Origin: Streptomyces sp. CB02400
GTDB lineage: Bacteria > Actinomycetota > Actinomycetes > Streptomycetales > Streptomycetaceae
Length of the DNA stretch: 64,000 nt
Direction: 5' to 3'
Assembly (NCBI RefSeq): GCF_001905725.1
Contig: NZ_LIWB01000001.1
Location: forward strand, 1,058,881 to 1,122,880
The notes under the pieces were generated by a model. That model made no database searches. It was not told where the DNA came from and saw only the letters and a program-made list of their open reading frames with translations. Shown here piece by piece: positions 18,867 to 26,964 of this stretch. The translations under genes were made by a program, and so were the position numbers. Numbering within the stretch: position 1 is the stretch's first letter; each line of letters starts with the position of its first letter.

Positions 18867-21776
18867 TCACCCACCGGTGAGCAAAGACGCCAGGGCCGTG
18901 GCCGTCGCGGGGTGACGGTTCGCCAGCGTGGCACCCGACGGGCCGGGACCGGCTGTGACGTCGGCCCACACTCCGTCACAGCCCAGCAGCCCCGCCACCG
19001 CGTCGCACGCCGCCGGGTGCGCGGCCAGCAGGCCCACGCCCGACGGAGCAGGGGCGTCGGGCCGCGCCCAGCCGTCGTCGCAGCCGAGCAGCCCCGCCAC
19101 CGCGTCGCACGCCGCCGGGTGTGCCGTGAGCAGTGCCGCGCCACGGCGGACCTCGGCCACGGGCTTCGCCCGGGAGGCGGCGAACGGATCCGTCTCCGGC
19201 ATCCGCCACGGCGGTGTCCACGCGTCCAGTTCCGCCAGCCGGCCCGGGAAGACGCGGCCGGCCTCACGGACCATCAGCGGGGCGAGGTCCGCCGCGCCGG
19301 AACGCAGGGTGGTGATCAACAGCGGCAGCCACGGCAGCAGCACCGTGTCCGGCAGTCGCCCGAACGCGTTCGACACCGCCTCCACGACCACGTCCGCCAG
19401 CCCCGGCACGGGCTCCAGCGCGTGCACGAAACCGCTGAGGTAGCGCGGGTAGGAGGGCACCACCAGCGGGTTGTCCAGCAGCTCGTCGCACCGCGCCCGC
19501 AGCTCGGCCCGGGACAGGGTGCCGAGCTGCACCTGCGCCGCCCACAGCAGTGCCGTCTTCGACGGGTCGTCGGGGTGCGACTGGGCGACCGCGAGCTCCA
19601 GTTGGTTCCGGTCGCAGCCCAGCGACAGCGCGAGGCTCTCCATGGAGAACAGGAAGCCGAGCATCGCCGCGACCTGCCCCACCGTCGCGTCCTCGTCCCG
19701 GAACGCCGTCGGCAGCAGCGTGCAGTAGTGGGCGTAACCGGTCTTGACGAACGACTCGATCCACGCCGGCAGCACCGGCTCACTGGTGCGGTAGTACGCC
19801 AGCAGCGCACGCACCCGGCGCAGCACCTCCGGCGCCCCGTCGACACTCCGCTCGGCGGCGAGCACCTTCAGCGCGTGCGTGCCGAGCTCGTCGGCGAGCC
19901 GGCGGCCGCCCAGGTACAGGAGCGTGTCCTCGACGGCCGCCAGCACGGTCGCCGTGGTCGCCTGCGGCCCGTACGCGTCGCGCCGCAGCCGCTGCTCCAG
20001 GACCTGTTCCAGGCTGACACCCTCGTAGCCCAGCTCGATCAGAGCCCGCTGGTGCGTCCCGAGCGCCAGGTCCCACGACTCCTGGATCGACCGCTCCCCG
20101 AGCCGCCGCTCACCCATGATCGGCCGTGCCGCGCCCTGCGGCAGCAGGCGCCGCAGCATCCACAGCACGTCGGAACACGCCCGCAGTTCCGGCCGGGAGG
20201 CCATGTCCAGCAGCGCCCGGCGCACCCCGCGCTGCTCGAGTTTCAGCTCCAGCGGTGCGAGCCGGTCGTACACGTCACGGGCGAGCGGCGGCAGCGAGTC
20301 GTACCCGACCTGGCCGATCCGGTCGCCGCCCATCATGATCTCGACGAGGCGCCGCACGTCCCGCCGCCCTGGGACGCTGTCCTTCTCGATGCAGGTGACC
20401 GCCGCGTCCTGGAAGTCGTACGGCGTCGGCTTGGCCCGGTCCCGCATGCCGGCCAGCAGGATCGACGTCTCGAAGACGGCGATGGCGTCGGCGGTGGAGG
20501 CGAGATAGCCGTTGCGCCGGGCCGCGCGCACGATGTCCACCGACCAGCCGAGCAGCTCGGCCTCGTCGAGCCCGTCGAGCACGGGCGGCCTGCGCAGGAA
20601 GCCCGACAACTTGTCCGCGGTGGCGGCGGGTTCCGGCGCCGGGACGACGGCCGCCTTCTTGGCCGCGGACTTCCTCTTCCCGGCCTGGCCCTCCAGCACG
20701 TACGGCTTCACACGGGTCCGCTTCAGGCCCTTCGCCCACTCCGTCGCCGCGATCGACACCGAGCCCGCGGCGAGGCCGAACTGCGCCTCGATCGCCGCGT
20801 GGCTGGACGGGATCAGCCCGTACTGCCAGGTGGTGGCGGTACGCGGGGAGATCGTGAACGTGCCCGAGCCGCCCCGCACGCCGAACTCCTCGACGCGGCT
20901 GGCCGCGTGGAACGCCCCGCACACGTACAGGCAGTCCTCCGGGTCCGTGCCGCTCGCCGCCAGGTGCTCGCGCATCCGGGTCCACATGTACCGCTCGCGG
21001 TCCTCGTCCACCCGGAGCCGGGACCCCTCTCCGGGGGCGAGCCGACGGAACAGGCTGCCGATGAGGAACATCACCTGGCGGTAGGTGTCGTGGTCGCTGT
21101 CCCCGAGCGGGACCTCGACGTACTGGTGCCACCACTCCGACCAGTGCCGCACCTTGCCGTGGCGCAGCAGATGCTCCTCCAGCTCGGCGAAGCGCGGCCG
21201 CAGGTCGCCGATCTCGACGCCGACGGCCTCACCGTGCAGCGCGGCCTCGGCCTCCTGAGGAGGTTCGGCCCCCTCCTGCGCCTGCTCCCCCCTCCTGTCC
21301 CACTGGAAGACGTGGTCCGCCGACCGGTCGACGAGCACCAGCTCGACGCCCGGCGTGTCCAGGGCGTACGCGATCGCCTGGTACTCGGCGGACGCCTCCG
21401 TGACCGGCGCCACCACCGACAGCGGGGCCCAGTCGGCCGGGAAGCCGTCGACGTCGCCGGCGAACGCCTGCACCGCCACCGGCAGCCTGCAGTTGCGCAG
21501 CTCGGTCAGGAGCGGCGCCATGTCCTCGCACAGCTCCAGGTACACCACCTTGGGCTGCTTCTCGCGCAGCCGGCGGGCCATGGCGAGCGCCGAGGCGGGG
21601 GAGTGGTGACAGACGGGGAAGATCTCCAGCGGCTCGCGCACCGCCCGGTCGACGTCGTCGACCATGCCGAGGAGGATGCCCTCCAGGGCGTCCGGGCCGC
21701 CCGCGAACGCGGCGGCGGCGTCCTGCAGTTGCCCGCGCAGTGACGCGAACGACGTGCTCTCCCGGGACCCGCTCAT
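18867..21776 (-). CDS. DUF5682 family protein of the MoxR-VWA system
   Basis: A 969-residue cytosolic protein, the last and largest gene of a leftward five-gene operon. Landmarks are EIFPVCHHSPASALAMARRL near residue 50, KVVYLELCEDMAPLL near 75 and LVLVDRSADHVFQWD near 145. The rest is helical and rich in Ala/Leu, with no known catalytic motif. DUF5682 genes accompany MoxR and VWA genes, and the protein is presumably a large scaffold or client of the ATPase. The C terminus contains an internal duplication (AHPAACDAVAGLLGCD twice, at about 885 and 919) encoded by a 35-bp direct repeat. The start overlaps the MoxR stop (ATGA). Confidence 0.8.
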   Translation of the reverse strand: MSGSRESTSFASLRGQLQDAAAAFAGGPDALEGILLGMVDDVDRAVREPLEIFPVCHHSPASALAMARRLREKQPKVVYLELCEDMAPLLTELRNCRLPVAVQAFAGDVDGFPADWAPLSVVAPVTEASAEYQAIAYALDTPGVELVLVDRSADHVFQWDRRGEQAQEGAEPPQEAEAALHGEAVGVEIGDLRPRFAELEEHLLRHGKVRHWSEWWHQYVEVPLGDSDHDTYRQVMFLIGSLFRRLAPGEGSRLRVDEDRERYMWTRMREHLAASGTDPEDCLYVCGAFHAASRVEEFGVRGGSGTFTISPRTATTWQYGLIPSSHAAIEAQFGLAAGSVSIAATEWAKGLKRTRVKPYVLEGQAGKRKSAAKKAAVVPAPEPAATADKLSGFLRRPPVLDGLDEAELLGWSVDIVRAARRNGYLASTADAIAVFETSILLAGMRDRAKPTPYDFQDAAVTCIEKDSVPGRRDVRRLVEIMMGGDRIGQVGYDSLPPLARDVYDRLAPLELKLEQRGVRRALLDMASRPELRACSDVLWMLRRLLPQGAARPIMGERRLGERSIQESWDLALGTHQRALIELGYEGVSLEQVLEQRLRRDAYGPQATTATVLAAVEDTLLYLGGRRLADELGTHALKVLAAERSVDGAPEVLRRVRALLAYYRTSEPVLPAWIESFVKTGYAHYCTLLPTAFRDEDATVGQVAAMLGFLFSMESLALSLGCDRNQLELAVAQSHPDDPSKTALLWAAQVQLGTLSRAELRARCDELLDNPLVVPSYPRYLSGFVHALEPVPGLADVVVEAVSNAFGRLPDTVLLPWLPLLITTLRSGAADLAPLMVREAGRVFPGRLAELDAWTPPWRMPETDPFAASRAKPVAEVRRGAALLTAHPAACDAVAGLLGCDDGWARPDAPAPSGVGLLAAHPAACDAVAGLLGCDGVWADVTAGPGPSGATLANRHPATATALASLLTGG
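18985..19121. repeat. Two 35-bp exact direct repeats, 102 bp apart
   Basis: Bases 18985-19019 and 19087-19121 are identical. The 102-bp period is a multiple of three, so gain or loss of a unit would add or remove 34 residues near the C terminus of the DUF5682 protein without a frameshift. Confidence 0.85.
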
Positions 21777-22897
21777 GACAGGGTGGCGATCGCGTCGCGG
21801 CCGCCCTCGAGGAACTCGGGCCAGGAGCCGCCCTCTTCCTTGCTGCGCGGCTCGACGACACCGTGCAGGTACTTGTTGAGGATGGCCAGGTCCTCGGGCT
21901 CGCGCCGGGTGAGCGAGCCGACCAGCGAGGAGGCGAGGGCGCGGGCGGTCAGGGTGCGCTCACCGAAGAAGTTGCTGTGCAGGACGGCGTCCTCCAGCAC
22001 ACCGATCTGCTCGGCCGTCGACAGCGCGGACTCCAGCTTCTCGTCGTCGCTGCCGGCCGCGGCGGCGGAGGCGCGCAGGTCGGCGAAGCTCTGCAGCAGC
22101 ACGTCCAGCAGGGTCGGCGGCACGTCCAGGTCGATCGAGTGCCGGCGCAGCAGCTCCTCGGTGCGGAAGCGGACGATCTCCGCCTCGCTCTTCTTGTTCG
22201 TCACGACCGGGATGCGTACGAAGTTGAAGCGCCGCTTGAGCGCGGAGGACAGGTCGTTGACGCCCCGGTCGCGGCTGTTGGCCGTGGCGATGACGGAGAA
22301 GCCGGGCTTGGCGAAGACGATGTTGTCGTCACCGCCGCCGCTCTCCAGCTCGGGAACCGAGATGTACTTCTCGGAGAGGATCGAGATCAGCGCGTCCTGG
22401 ACGTCACTCGTGGAACGGGTCAGCTCCTCGAAACGGCCGATGGCACCCGCCTCCATCGCGGTCATGATCGGTGAGGGGATCATCGACTCCCGCGACTGGC
22501 CCTTGGCGATGACCATCGACACGTTCCACGAGTACTTGATGTGGTCCTCGGTGGTGCCGGCCGTGCCCTGCACCACCAGCGTGGAGTTGCGGCTGATCGC
22601 GGCGGACAGCAGCTCGGCCAGCCAGCTCTTGCCCGTGCCGGGGTCGCCGATGAGCAGCAGACCGCGGTCGGAGGCGAGCGTGACGATCGACCGCTCCACG
22701 AAGCTGCGGTCGCCGAACCACTTCTGCGACACCTCCCGGTCCAGGCCGTCGGCACGCTCGGAGCCGAGGATGAACAGACGGACCATCTTCGGGGACAGAC
22801 GCCACGAGAACGGCTTGGGGTTGTCGTCGATCGACTCCAGCCAGTCGAGCTCCTCGGCGTACTTGATCTCGGCGGGTGCGCGCAGCAGGTCGGACAT
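21773..22897 (-). CDS. MoxR-type AAA+ ATPase
   Basis: A 374-residue AAA+ protein with Walker A GDPGTGKS (84-91), an acidic Walker B region (GRFEELTRS), sensor 1 VIATANSRDRG and an arginine finger in SSALKRRFNFV. MoxR ATPases remodel partner proteins together with VWA-domain proteins, often to activate an enzyme or assemble a complex. The neighbouring VWA gene is upstream and the DUF5682 gene overlaps downstream. The start at 22897 gives MSDLLRAPAEIKYAE and is preceded by GAAAGG. The in-frame extension to 23176 overlaps the VWA gene and is rejected. Confidence 0.93.
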   Translation of the reverse strand: MSDLLRAPAEIKYAEELDWLESIDDNPKPFSWRLSPKMVRLFILGSERADGLDREVSQKWFGDRSFVERSIVTLASDRGLLLIGDPGTGKSWLAELLSAAISRNSTLVVQGTAGTTEDHIKYSWNVSMVIAKGQSRESMIPSPIMTAMEAGAIGRFEELTRSTSDVQDALISILSEKYISVPELESGGGDDNIVFAKPGFSVIATANSRDRGVNDLSSALKRRFNFVRIPVVTNKKSEAEIVRFRTEELLRRHSIDLDVPPTLLDVLLQSFADLRASAAAAGSDDEKLESALSTAEQIGVLEDAVLHSNFFGERTLTARALASSLVGSLTRREPEDLAILNKYLHGVVEPRSKEEGGSWPEFLEGGRDAIATLS

Positions 22898-22953
22898 GAG
22901 AGAAAAGCCTTTCGTACGGTGGTCGAGAGGGACGTGTGACGCCGCTGCGTCGA

Positions 22954-24369
22954 TCAGGTGAGGAACGTCTTGAGTTCGTGCACGAGCTTCTTGATGTGAC
23001 CGGAGATCACCGGCGTACCGAGGTCCTTGAACTTCTCCCGGAACCACGGGTTGACGCTGCCGCGCCCGGAGCTGGTCACCGAACCCACCGGGATGAACTT
23101 CGCCCCCGAGCGGTGAACGGCGGCCATGCTCTCGAACAGCTCGTCGGTGCGCCATTCGTAGAAGTCGGAGATCCACACCACGACGGTGTTGCGCGGCTCG
23201 GCGATCTTCGGCTGGGCGAGCGCCATGGCGACGGTGCCGTCGGTGCCGCCGCCGAGCTTGGTCCGCAGCAGCGTCTCGAACGGGTCGTGCGCCCAGGGAG
23301 TGAGGTCCAGCGCCTGCGTGTCGTACGCGATGAGGTGGACGTCCACCTTCGGCAGCCCGGCGAAGATGGACGCCAGGATGGTGCAGTTGACCATCGAGTC
23401 GACCATCGAACCGGACTGGTCCACGACGACGATCAGCCGCTGGGGCGTAGTCTTGCGGCTGGTGTGCCGGTAGTAGAGCCGGTCGACGTAGAGCCGCTCC
23501 TCCTCCGGGTCCCAGTTGGTGAGGTTCTTCCAGATGGTGCGGTCGAGATCGAGGTTGCGGTAGACGCGCTTGGGCGGGACGGACCGGTCGAGTTCACCGA
23601 CCGTGGCCTTCTCCACCTGGGTGCGCAGCACTTCGGTGACCTCGTCGACGTAACGCCGGATCAGCGCCTTGGCGTTGGCGAGGGCGACACCGGAGAGGTT
23701 GTTCTTGTCGCGCAGCAACTGCTCGATCAGCGACATGCTCGGCGTCAGCCGGGAGGCCAGCGCGGGATCGGCCAGCACCTCACGCAGATGCATGCGCTTG
23801 ACGAGGCCGGCCTCGATGGAGCCCAGCTCGGGACCGATCTCGGGGATCAGACGGCTGAGGTCGGGCGTGGGGCCGCCGAAGCCGGTGCCGGTCGGACTGA
23901 CGCCCTGCCCGCCTCCCGCGCGGTTGCCACCGCCGCGCAGCTCGCCGGGCCGGCAGCCCAGCGCCCGCTCCAGCCAGCCCGCGTCCGACTGCCAGCGCGC
24001 CAGCTGCTCGGCGGTGACGGTGCCGGAGCCGGAGGCGAAGACGTTCAGCAGCACCTTCGACGCGAGCGCCGCGCGCCGCACCTCGGCGGCCCGGTCACGC
24101 GCACCGTCCTCGTCCGGCTCGGGCGTCATCAGCCCGTCGAACTCGGCGGCCAGCTCCGGGTGCCGCTGCACCACGGAGTCGACGGACGCCTGCGGGTCCA
24201 GCAGCGCGGGCGGCAGGCCGATGTCCTCGACCACGGCCAGACTCGCCGACTCCAGGGACGCCTGCTCCTCGGGGTCGAAGAGACGGGCCAGCAGACGCCA
24301 GTACAGCACCTGCCGCCGGTTCTCGTCCGGATCGGGCGCCGGGGTGCCTCCAATGGTCGGCTCGCTCAT
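22954..24369 (-). CDS. VWA-domain (MIDAS) protein partner of MoxR
   Basis: A 471-residue protein. The C-terminal half is a von Willebrand factor A domain with an intact MIDAS (DQSGSM, then T and D positions in GGTDGTVAMAL and WISDFYEW), so it should bind a metal ion and a partner ligand. The N-terminal half is helical and charged, with a Gly-rich linker (GGGNRAGGGQGVSPTGTG). It should act with the MoxR ATPase encoded 56 bp downstream. Its start overlaps the stop of the DUF5691 gene (ATGA). Confidence 0.9.
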   Translation of the reverse strand: MSEPTIGGTPAPDPDENRRQVLYWRLLARLFDPEEQASLESASLAVVEDIGLPPALLDPQASVDSVVQRHPELAAEFDGLMTPEPDEDGARDRAAEVRRAALASKVLLNVFASGSGTVTAEQLARWQSDAGWLERALGCRPGELRGGGNRAGGGQGVSPTGTGFGGPTPDLSRLIPEIGPELGSIEAGLVKRMHLREVLADPALASRLTPSMSLIEQLLRDKNNLSGVALANAKALIRRYVDEVTEVLRTQVEKATVGELDRSVPPKRVYRNLDLDRTIWKNLTNWDPEEERLYVDRLYYRHTSRKTTPQRLIVVVDQSGSMVDSMVNCTILASIFAGLPKVDVHLIAYDTQALDLTPWAHDPFETLLRTKLGGGTDGTVAMALAQPKIAEPRNTVVVWISDFYEWRTDELFESMAAVHRSGAKFIPVGSVTSSGRGSVNPWFREKFKDLGTPVISGHIKKLVHELKTFLT

Positions 24370-25760
24370 TTCCGCAGCAGCTTTCCGGCGCGCTCGCGCA
24401 GTACCTTCACGGCATCGGTGGCGGCCTTCTCGGCGCGCACGCCGGCCTTGTCGGCCGTACCCCCGGCCCAGGCCCCGGCGTGCACGGCGACGCTCTTCTT
24501 CCGCACCGTCTTCTCCACGGCGAGCGGCTGGAGCAGGAACTCCCCGGCGTCCCACCGCAGCAGCCCGACACACGCACCGGACGAGGCGACGACCTCGGGG
24601 GTGAGCGGACCGGCGGCCGGAACCCGGTCGGTGTCGACGGCGAGCCGCTGCCCGGCGACCTGGAACGCCACCCCGTTCCCGTCCTCCTCCACGGAGTACC
24701 CCTCCAGCAGGACGGGCACGGCGATCCGGGCCGGATGCCGGTCGAGCGGAGCGGTCGCGAAGGCCGCGGCGGCGGGCAGCGCCACCCGCGCGGTGGCGAA
24801 GACCTCGGCGGGCTCGCCCGTACGGGCCCGTGCGTCGTCCCAGATCAGATCGCCCTCACCGGTGACGGGCATCGCGTCGAGCTCCATGGCCCGCCCCTCG
24901 CTCACGGCGGCCAACAGGGACAGGTGCGGCCGGAGCAACTGCCACAGCCCCGCCCCGACGACGGTGTCGGGCTTCGGCGCGGACACCGAGGCCCGCACCA
25001 GCCGCGGCGTGCCACCGTCCGCCGGCTCGAACACCGCGTGCACCTGCGCCTGTACGGCGGTGGCGTGCTCCTGCACGTCGACACCGAGCGGCAGCAGACG
25101 ACCGGTCGCCCCGCCCACCGCGGGGGCGGACGCCGCACCGGGCAGGGTCAGCAGCATGGCGCGCGACCACAGGTCGGCCCACCGTCGTACGGGAACGTGC
25201 TCCAGCGTCGCGCCGGGGCAGGACGCGGCGAGTTCGGCGGCGAAGCCGTCGAGCAGCGTGGCCAGGCGGCGCAGTGCCGGGTCGGGCAGCATGGCGGACA
25301 CGACGGGCGCGGCACCGGCGATCACCTCGTGGTCGATACCGCGCCAGCCGGCCCGCGCGAGATCGCACAGCCAACTACGGGCGGCGGCACACAGGTTGAC
25401 CGCGTGTTCCGCCCCGCCGGCCGCGGCCGTGCCGCTCTCCCCGTCCCGCGCCCGCCCGACGGCCTCCTCGGCCCGCAGGAGGAGCGCGTCGTGCACGGAG
25501 CCGAGCAGCGCGGTGCGCGCGGCGGCGAGCGCGACGAAGTGGTCCTCGCCGGCGGCCCCGGCGGCCGTCTTCTCGGCCGCCTCGGCGACCCGCGCCGCCA
25601 GCGGTGACCCGGCGACGGCCTCGGCGAGCCCGGCCGGCCCGACGGCCTGAGCGGGCCCCGGACGGAGCAGGCCGCCCACGAGAACCTCGTCGAACCCGTC
25701 CACGGCCGCGAGGGCCTCGTCGAGCCCGTCGACGGTGTCGTTCAGCAGATCGGCACGCAT
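24366..25760 (-). CDS. DUF5691 family protein
   Basis: A 464-residue Ala-rich helical protein with no catalytic motif visible. The call rests on its position, between SWIM and VWA genes in the conserved actinobacterial order SWIM-DUF5691-VWA-MoxR-DUF5682, and on general character. Landmarks are SWLCDLARAGWRGIDHEV in the middle and a basic C-terminal tail (KVLRERAGKLLRK). The start shares one base with the SWIM stop and the stop overlaps the VWA start, so all five genes are tightly coupled. It is probably a scaffold subunit of the MoxR-VWA complex. Confidence 0.75.
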   Translation of the reverse strand: MRADLLNDTVDGLDEALAAVDGFDEVLVGGLLRPGPAQAVGPAGLAEAVAGSPLAARVAEAAEKTAAGAAGEDHFVALAAARTALLGSVHDALLLRAEEAVGRARDGESGTAAAGGAEHAVNLCAAARSWLCDLARAGWRGIDHEVIAGAAPVVSAMLPDPALRRLATLLDGFAAELAASCPGATLEHVPVRRWADLWSRAMLLTLPGAASAPAVGGATGRLLPLGVDVQEHATAVQAQVHAVFEPADGGTPRLVRASVSAPKPDTVVGAGLWQLLRPHLSLLAAVSEGRAMELDAMPVTGEGDLIWDDARARTGEPAEVFATARVALPAAAAFATAPLDRHPARIAVPVLLEGYSVEEDGNGVAFQVAGQRLAVDTDRVPAAGPLTPEVVASSGACVGLLRWDAGEFLLQPLAVEKTVRKKSVAVHAGAWAGGTADKAGVRAEKAATDAVKVLRERAGKLLRK

Positions 25761-26278
25761 CACGCCACCGCCTTCGTCGTCGGGAACCACTGCATCTCGG
25801 GCAGCGGAGCGGTGTCCGGGGCAAGTTCGAGGTAGGCCAGATGCCGCAGGAACCGGCTGAACACCTGAGCCGCGGCCGAACGGTCGCCCTGCGCGGGCCG
25901 CGTGTAGCTCATGGCACTGAGGACGGTGTGGGCATCCGGGTCCTCGCCGGAGACCTCGACCTTCAGATACCGCGCCACGCGCTCGACGCCGTACTGCAGC
26001 ACCGCCTCGTCGACGAGGGCGCGTATGTGGTTGCAGAAACCCCCGCGCGCCCCGCCGCAGGGCCGGTTGTTGTTGGTGCTGCACGCGAACGCGTACGTCC
26101 CCGCCTCGACGGACGACACGTACACCCGCCCGATGTCCGACCCGCTGGACACCACACCCTGCAACCGTCCGTCGGCCAGCTCCACGAACGGCACCTTCGC
26201 GAGCTTCCGCGGCCGCGCGGGCGGCACCACCCGCGCCGTGCTCGACTTCTCCCGGACCGACAACGCACCATCTCCCAT
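25760..26278 (-). CDS. SWIM zinc-finger protein, first gene of the MoxR-VWA operon
   Basis: A 172-residue protein with a SWIM-type zinc site: AFACSTNNNRPCGGARGGFC followed by NHI, giving the Cys/Cys/Cys/His ligand pattern. SWIM domains bind DNA or protein. Basic residues precede it (VVPPARPRKLAKVPF). It is probably the targeting subunit of the operon. Start uncertain: ATG at 26278 is used here; a TTG six codons in, preceded by GGGAG, is possible; the open frame to 26299 would need another TTG. It opens the leftward operon and is divergent from the EACC1 gene. Confidence 0.8.
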   Translation of the reverse strand: MGDGALSVREKSSTARVVPPARPRKLAKVPFVELADGRLQGVVSSGSDIGRVYVSSVEAGTYAFACSTNNNRPCGGARGGFCNHIRALVDEAVLQYGVERVARYLKVEVSGEDPDAHTVLSAMSYTRPAQGDRSAAAQVFSRFLRHLAYLELAPDTAPLPEMQWFPTTKAVA

Positions 26279-26428
26279 GCATGCGAAAGGGGACGTCAAC
26301 GCCAGAACGGCGCGACGGGATCAAGCTATCGGCAGCCACTGACAACGCCCTGGAACATGTGCCGTGCGGGGCCCCGGTGGGGCATGCTGTCCGCAGGGAG
26401 AGGCGAGGATGCCCGAGGGACGTCCTCG

Positions 26429-26456
26429 CCCGAAGCCCGAAGCCCGAAGCCCGAAG
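26429..26456. repeat. Four tandem copies of CCCGAAG before the EACC1 gene
   Basis: Four exact 7-bp units (26429-26456) end 25 bp before the EACC1 start codon, in the divergent region between the two conflict-system operons. Slippage here would change leader length or promoter spacing rather than a reading frame. Confidence 0.9.
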
Positions 26457-26481
26457 AAGACGTTCGATCCCCGGGGGGACC

Positions 26482-26964
26482 ATGCGGCTTGTCGTGACGG
26501 TGCACGACGACGAGAACGGTACGGGCGACACGGCGGGCGCCGCCGCGGAACTCAGGACGTGGCTGACGGACGTGCCCCGGCTCAGGGGACGCGTCGACCG
26601 TGCCGAACAGGACGACCGCGCAGAACGGGACGGCGGCGCCCCGGCGCGGACGATGGGGCCGGCCGTCGACGCGCTGGTGGCGGTCCTGGAGCCCGGCGGT
26701 GTCGCCGCGGTCTTCGCGGGAGCGCTGGTGGCGTGGCTGCAGACCCGCCGCAGCAGCCACACGATCAGCGTGACCCGGCCCGACGGCACCCGGATCACCC
26801 TGTCCTCCCGCCAGGCCCGCGCGCTGAGCCCGCAGGAGGCGGCCGACCTGGCCGAGCGCCTGGCACGCCCGCCGGCGGACGGAACCCGGCAGGACGACGG
26901 CGACCAGGACGACGGTGACGGAGACACCCGGGACGGCGACCCGTCGGACTCCCGCACGACATGA
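26482..26964 (+). CDS. EACC1 (effector-associated constant component 1) protein
   Basis: A 160-residue protein of the EACC1 type: an N-terminal alpha/beta part (RLVVTVHDD, AELRTWLTDVPRLRGRV), a central hydrophobic helix (LVAVLEPGGVAAVFAGALVA, then WLQTRR), a strand pair (HTISVTRPDGTRITLSSRQA) and an acidic disordered tail of Asp/Gly repeats. EACC1 proteins are constant partners of variable peptidase or STAND effectors in bacterial conflict systems and probably link sensing to effector activation. The effector start overlaps its stop (ATGA). ATG after GGGGGGAC. Confidence 0.85.
   Translation: MRLVVTVHDDENGTGDTAGAAAELRTWLTDVPRLRGRVDRAEQDDRAERDGGAPARTMGPAVDALVAVLEPGGVAAVFAGALVAWLQTRRSSHTISVTRPDGTRITLSSRQARALSPQEAADLAERLARPPADGTRQDDGDQDDGDGDTRDGDPSDSRTT

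Noticed and set aside
18912..21743. Plus-strand 943-codon open frame opposite the DUF5682 gene
   Set aside because: Arg/His/Gln-rich with no domain, exactly antisense to a coupled operon gene; a compositional artefact.
26429..26456. CRISPR array
   Set aside because: Four abutting 7-bp units without spacers are a simple tandem repeat, and no cas gene is present.
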